7,351 nt of DNA, taken from contig JAGCSS010000007.1 in NCBI GenBank assembly GCA_017964055.1, positions 1 through 7,351 on the forward strand, given 5' to 3'. The notes under the pieces are model-generated. The model searched no databases and was not told the DNA's origin. It saw nothing but the letters and a program-made list of their open reading frames with translations. Below are positions 7,273 to 7,351 of the stretch, piece after piece. The DNA comes from Lachnospiraceae bacterium. GTDB lineage: Bacteria; Bacillota; Clostridia; Lachnospirales; Lachnospiraceae. A program made the translations under genes and the position numbers. Position 1 is the stretch's first letter, and each line of letters begins with the position of its first letter.

Positions 7273-7351
7273 ATGGCCGGATTTGATTTTGACCGCAAAC
7301 AGATAGAAGAGACCGTCGACAGGATCGTGGAGCGCACGATGCGCATGGACC
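7273..7351 (+). CDS. Start of a gene cut by the window edge; possible microcompartment cargo enzyme
   Basis: Only 26 codons are visible before the window ends. The gene is supported by a strong Shine-Dalgarno (AAGGAG, 8-base spacing), an open frame to the edge and the same orientation as the rha genes. The visible protein begins MAGFDFDRKQIEETVDR and continues IVERTMRMD. From about residue 8 it forms a short amphipathic helix, with Ile11, Val15, Ile18, Val19 and Met23 on one face and charged residues on the other. Similar N-terminal helices act as encapsulation peptides on cargo of bacterial microcompartments, for example PduP/EutE-type CoA-acylating aldehyde dehydrogenases and PduL. That would suit a gene after rhaD, whose product lactaldehyde feeds 1,2-propanediol metabolism. 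It does not look like the start of lactaldehyde reductase FucO. The existence of the gene is well supported; its function is a guess from helix shape and context. Confidence 0.7.
   Translation, partial: MAGFDFDRKQIEETVDRIVERTMRMD

Overview
The window is a tightly packed, one-direction gene cluster for using the pectin backbone rhamnogalacturonan I (RG-I) and its sugar L-rhamnose. All six genes read on the + strand, gaps are at most about 100 bases, and there is no rRNA, tRNA, transposon, CRISPR array or clear intrinsic terminator. Gene content, good Shine-Dalgarno sites (AGGAGG, AAGGAG) and a moderately GC-rich, mixed codon usage (judged by eye, not counted) suggest a plant-fibre-fermenting Clostridia-type Firmicute of gut or rumen, such as a Lachnospiraceae relative. 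This placement is an inference.

Layout. Bases 1-1005 are the C-terminal end of a large family-2-type glycoside hydrolase whose start lies upstream of the window. A 74-base gap with a perfect 8-bp hairpin follows. Bases 1080-3635 encode an 851-residue PcRGLX/YetA-like exo-rhamnogalacturonan lyase. Then come the three classical rhamnose genes: rhaB (3657-5054), rhaA (5112-6356, with the start moved downstream to the ATG behind a perfect Shine-Dalgarno) and rhaD (6353-7174, overlapping rhaA by ATGA). A 98-base gap holds two further hairpins and leads to a gene starting at 7273 that runs off the 3' edge. Its first 26 residues form an amphipathic helix resembling the N-terminal targeting peptides of bacterial microcompartment cargo enzymes.

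How the genes work together. The hydrolase fragment belongs to a family that trims side chains or terminal sugars. The lyase, which has no signal peptide, should cut imported RG-I oligosaccharides inside the cell into unsaturated galacturonosyl-rhamnose units. An unsaturated galacturonidase (GH105/GH88), not seen here, would be needed to free rhamnose. RhaA isomerises L-rhamnose to L-rhamnulose, RhaB phosphorylates it, and RhaD splits rhamnulose-1-phosphate into dihydroxyacetone phosphate and L-lactaldehyde. The gene after rhaD may begin the lactaldehyde/1,2-propanediol branch, possibly inside a microcompartment, but only 79 bases of it are visible. No transporter, regulator or rhamnose mutarotase gene is in the window.

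No single gene here is of a new kind. The points worth following are the link from pectin lyase to rhamnose catabolism to a possible microcompartment, and the hairpins placed directly before two ribosome binding sites.
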